Shown piece by piece: positions 5,439 through 6,055 of a stretch of DNA of 6,055 nucleotides. The notes below the pieces were generated by a model. The model saw only the letters and a list, made by a program, of their open reading frames with translations. It was not told the DNA's origin and made no database searches. Position 1 is the first letter of the stretch. Each line of letters opens with the position of its first letter. The stretch comes from Flavobacteriaceae bacterium (GTDB lineage Bacteria > Bacteroidota > Bacteroidia > Flavobacteriales > Flavobacteriaceae), in assembly GCA_030613745.1 (NCBI GenBank), contig JAUWLK010000170.1, forward strand, positions 1 through 6,055. Direction: 5' to 3'. Made by a program: the position numbers and the translations under genes.

Positions 5439-6055
5439 ATGACTATAAATCAATGGATCCAATTTTTTTTAGCAATACAAGTAATCCATTTTTTAGGGAC
5501 ATGGAAGCTTTATGTTAAAGCAGGTAAAAATGCTTGGGAAGCAATCATACCAATATACAATGCGATAGTATTAATGCAGATTATTAATCGGCCAAAATGG
5601 TGGACTGTATTATTATTCATTCCTATTATCAATTTACTAATGTTCCCAATTATTTGGATTGAAACAATTAGAAGTTTTGGTAAAAATTCAAATTTGGATA
5701 GTTTTTTGGTGATTGCAACTTTAGGTTTATACATTTTTTATATCAATTACATGGAAGATGTTAAATATATTGAAGGCAGAAGCTTAAAACCAAGAACAGC
5801 AGCTGGAGAATGGGTAAGTTCGATTGCATTTGCCATTATTGCAGCAACTCTGGTTCATACTTATTTTATGCAACCTTATACCATACCAACATCATCTTTA
5901 GAAAAATCTTTGTTAATTGGTGATTTCTTATTTGTAAGTAAATTTCATTATGGTGCTAGAGTACCAATGACAACAATTGCAGCACCAATGGTTCATGATA
6001 CTTTGCCAATAATAAAAACAAAATCATATTTAAATAAGCCTCAATTGCCATATTT
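5439..6055 (+). CDS. lepB: Signal peptidase I with DUF5684-like membrane N-terminus (3' end outside window)
   Basis: Signal peptidase I cleaves signal peptides from exported proteins at the inner membrane, using a Ser/Lys dyad. The frame is open from 5439 to the window edge (205 codons visible). The N-terminal part (about 1-105) is a multi-pass membrane region of DUF5684 type, with AGKNAWEAIIPIYN at 28-41, RPKWW and IPIINLL. A further hydrophobic segment (about 126-143) is followed by the S26 catalytic motif QPYTIPTSSLEKSLLIGDFL at 145-164. By alignment to the usual SGSM box, S153 is the nucleophile; here it is followed by Leu rather than Met, as in other flavobacterial versions I recall. FVSKFHYGARVPMTT (165-179) follows. 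The catalytic lysine (the YxKR region) has not yet appeared and must lie beyond 6055. It is co-oriented with dapB, 101 bases downstream. Confidence 0.93.
   Translation, partial: MTINQWIQFFLAIQVIHFLGTWKLYVKAGKNAWEAIIPIYNAIVLMQIINRPKWWTVLLFIPIINLLMFPIIWIETIRSFGKNSNLDSFLVIATLGLYIFYINYMEDVKYIEGRSLKPRTAAGEWVSSIAFAIIAATLVHTYFMQPYTIPTSSLEKSLLIGDFLFVSKFHYGARVPMTTIAAPMVHDTLPIIKTKSYLNKPQLPY

Noticed and set aside
5510..5734. Minus-strand open frame opposite lepB
   Set aside because: Antisense to the conserved signal peptidase N-terminal membrane domain; the low stop density reflects base composition.

Overview
The window looks like a stretch of chromosome from an AT-rich member of the Bacteroidota, most likely a Flavobacteriia/Flavobacteriaceae species. 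Three things support this: the proteins resemble flavobacterial versions (a CarB start, a DUF5683 protein, a signal peptidase I with a DUF5684-like N-terminus, a short DapB); genes lack Shine-Dalgarno sequences and have A/T-rich leaders; and there is a Bacteroidota-type promoter (TTG, 19 bases, TATATTTG) in front of rpmH. All six complete genes end in TAA or TAG.

Left part (1-1180, minus strand): the 5' third of carB, running off the left edge, and upstream of it rpmH (ribosomal protein L34), which is too short for most ORF filters. A strong intrinsic terminator separates the two. carB carries an in-frame TGA at codon 276, where the family has a conserved glycine. Homology resumes in the same frame right after it, so a single-base change or sequencing error (or, much less likely, recoding) interrupts an otherwise normal gene.

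Middle (1181-2387): a divergent promoter region, then on the plus strand a monocistronic short-chain dehydrogenase closely resembling mitochondrial 2,4-dienoyl-CoA reductase. A 158-base gap follows, holding an 8-bp inverted repeat, a consensus-like DnaA box and a probable promoter.

Right part (2388-6055, plus strand): a tight gene string parA - parB - DUF5683 gene - dapB - lepB. parA and parB overlap by 8 bases, parB and the DUF5683 gene abut with no gap, and dapB follows 12 bases later, so these four are almost certainly one operon. lepB follows after 101 bases and leaves the window. The string links chromosome segregation (ParA/ParB), an unknown envelope protein (DUF5683), diaminopimelate/lysine synthesis for peptidoglycan (DapB) and protein export (LepB). 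To my knowledge this order is common in Flavobacteriia, so it is conserved housekeeping rather than an accessory island.

I see no mobile elements, CRISPR arrays, tRNA or rRNA genes, and no obvious new defence or biosynthetic system. The points most worth following are the carB stop codon, the uncharacterised DUF5683 protein translationally tied to parB, and the small regulatory elements upstream of parA.
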